Shown one piece after another: positions 63,113-64,000 of a DNA stretch of 64,000 nucleotides; position 1 is the first letter of the stretch, and every line of letters begins with the position of its first letter. A program made the translations under genes and the position numbers. The stretch is from Dyadobacter pollutisoli (lineage in GTDB: Bacteria; Bacteroidota; Bacteroidia; Cytophagales; Spirosomataceae), in NCBI RefSeq assembly GCF_026625565.1, contig NZ_CP112998.1, positions 4,590,501 to 4,654,500 on the forward strand, in the 5' to 3' direction. The notes below the pieces were generated by a model that saw nothing but the letters and a program-made list of their open reading frames with translations, was not told the DNA's origin and searched no databases.

Positions 63113-64000
63113 ATGCTACTTAACTACCTTAAAATATCGTTTCGGAATTTTTTGAACCATAGACTGTTCAGCGGATTAAATATTATTGGCCTAGCAATCG
63201 GTATGGCTGCCGTGTGGCTTATGGCGCTGTATGTCGCCGACGAATTGAGTTATGATCGTTTCCACAGCAAATCAGACCGTATTTTCAGGGTGGTGCACGA
63301 AGCCAAATGGCCGACAGGAAGCTTTAAACTGGCGCCAACTTCTGCGCCGTATGCCCCCGCTCTGCAAAACGATTATCCCGAAATTGAAAAAACAGTACGG
63401 ATCCATCCCGAGGGCGGCGGAAAAATTGCTTTCAAAGAAAAGACGATCGATGCCAATAACATTTACTTTTCCGATGCCGGAATTTTCGACATATTCTCCT
63501 ATCCATTCTTATATGGTGACCCAAAATCTGCATTAAAGGGTGCTCAAAAAATAGTACTGACCAAAACACTGGCTGAAAAGCTGTTCGGCAATGCATCCAA
63601 TGCAGTGGGACAGACTGTACTGTTCTCAAATAATTATCCCAATACCGTTTCAGGCGTCATTGCCGACGCACCTGCAAACTCCCACCTGCATTTCAGTGCA
63701 CTACGCTCCCTACCTGAAAACTATTCTGGCGGCTGGCAGCAATCGGAGCTTTACACCTATGTTTTGTTAAAAAAAGGGGTTGACTATCAAAAGTTTGAGA
63801 AAAAACTAGCTGGCTTTTTTCCAAAATATCTGAAAAAAGAAATAGGTAATGTGGATTACAAACTAATTTTGCAACCACTAACTTCGATCCACCTCTATTC
63901 GCATCTCGACTACGAGATCGGCGCTAATGGTAACATCAATACCATCTATATTTTTTCAGTTGTTGCCGCATTGATCCTCATCATTGCCTGCATCAACTAC
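63113..64000 (+). CDS. MacB/FtsX-type ABC transporter permease, 5' part
   Basis: The frame is open from ATG 63113 to the window end, 296 codons with no stop, so the gene continues beyond. The N-terminus (L-N-Y-L-K-I-S-F-R-N-F-L…L-N-I-I-G-L-A-I-G-M-A-A) is the first membrane helix of MacB/FtsX-type permeases in Bacteroidota. The outer domain (about 50-270; D-E-L-S-Y-D-R-F-H…F-P-F-L-Y-G-D-P) follows, and the second helix begins at about 280. Bacteroidota carry many copies, usually 780-820 residues. The substrate is unknown. The gene has its own upstream boxes at 62971-63006. Confidence 0.9.
   Translation, partial: MLLNYLKISFRNFLNHRLFSGLNIIGLAIGMAAVWLMALYVADELSYDRFHSKSDRIFRVVHEAKWPTGSFKLAPTSAPYAPALQNDYPEIEKTVRIHPEGGGKIAFKEKTIDANNIYFSDAGIFDIFSYPFLYGDPKSALKGAQKIVLTKTLAEKLFGNASNAVGQTVLFSNNYPNTVSGVIADAPANSHLHFSALRSLPENYSGGWQQSELYTYVLLKKGVDYQKFEKKLAGFFPKYLKKEIGNVDYKLILQPLTSIHLYSHLDYEIGANGNINTIYIFSVVAALILIIACINY

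Overview
The window looks like the chromosome of a Bacteroidota bacterium, most likely a Cytophagales member close to Dyadobacter or Spirosoma (inferred, not searched). The evidence is three SusC/SusD pairs, lipoproteins with FG-GAP/VCBS repeats, a GSCFA protein, long NusB and Ddl-like proteins, almost no Shine-Dalgarno sequences, and several matches to the Bacteroidota -7 element TAnnTTTG. I found no rRNA, tRNA, CRISPR array or prophage.

Layout. 1-2.8 kb: a small exported protein, then a stress-type cluster of ECF sigma factor, membrane protein, two small His-rich membrane proteins and an Hsp20 chaperone. 2.8-20 kb: an outer-membrane uptake region with two related SusC/SusD pairs, a 1186-residue lipoprotein with many FG-GAP motifs and an ASPIC/UnbV domain between them, a divergent lipoprotein joining a CxxCH haem motif to FG-GAP repeats, and a carboxypeptidase-regulatory-domain protein. 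20-25 kb: a third, unrelated SusC/SusD operon with an extra lipoprotein. 25-27.5 kb: a BlaI-type repressor and BlaR1/M56 membrane protease with a candidate tandem operator. 27.5-46 kb: mostly housekeeping genes, including phosphoglucomutase, a GH63-like glucosidase, a Ddl-like ligase, NifU/Mrp Fe-S carriers, GSCFA, GH16, dnaX, coaE-ybbR-yajC-DUF1573-ytxH-nusB, an ABC exporter and a VapBC-type pair. 46-52 kb: a damage-tolerance cassette of S24/LexA-like repressor, Y-family polymerase and short DnaE, with an antisense HigA-like gene inside it. 52-64 kb: a GT87-like protein, Ada, a lipoprotein, an M16 protease, a REP-type transposase module, DUF3820, pncB, glycyl-tRNA synthetase, a lipoprotein and the start of a MacB/FtsX-type permease cut by the window end.

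The most notable signals are these. (i) A run of ten A in dnaX where a -1 shift reaches a stop one codon later and a +1 shift stops within 25 bases, which would give a gamma-like short product. (ii) Three TGGA-N5-TCCA boxes between the S24 repressor and the Y-family polymerase. (iii) A single-copy Y1/HUH transposase framed by GC-rich palindromes plus a 13-copy 7-mer array and a 4-copy 8-mer array. (iv) Two tandem ACTA-N6-TAGT boxes in front of the BlaI gene. (v) Two 16-bp inverted-repeat boxes 20 bp apart in front of the terminal permease gene. (vi) A leader sequence shared by the susC genes. Start codons were adjusted where the longest frame began at TTG ahead of a better ATG.
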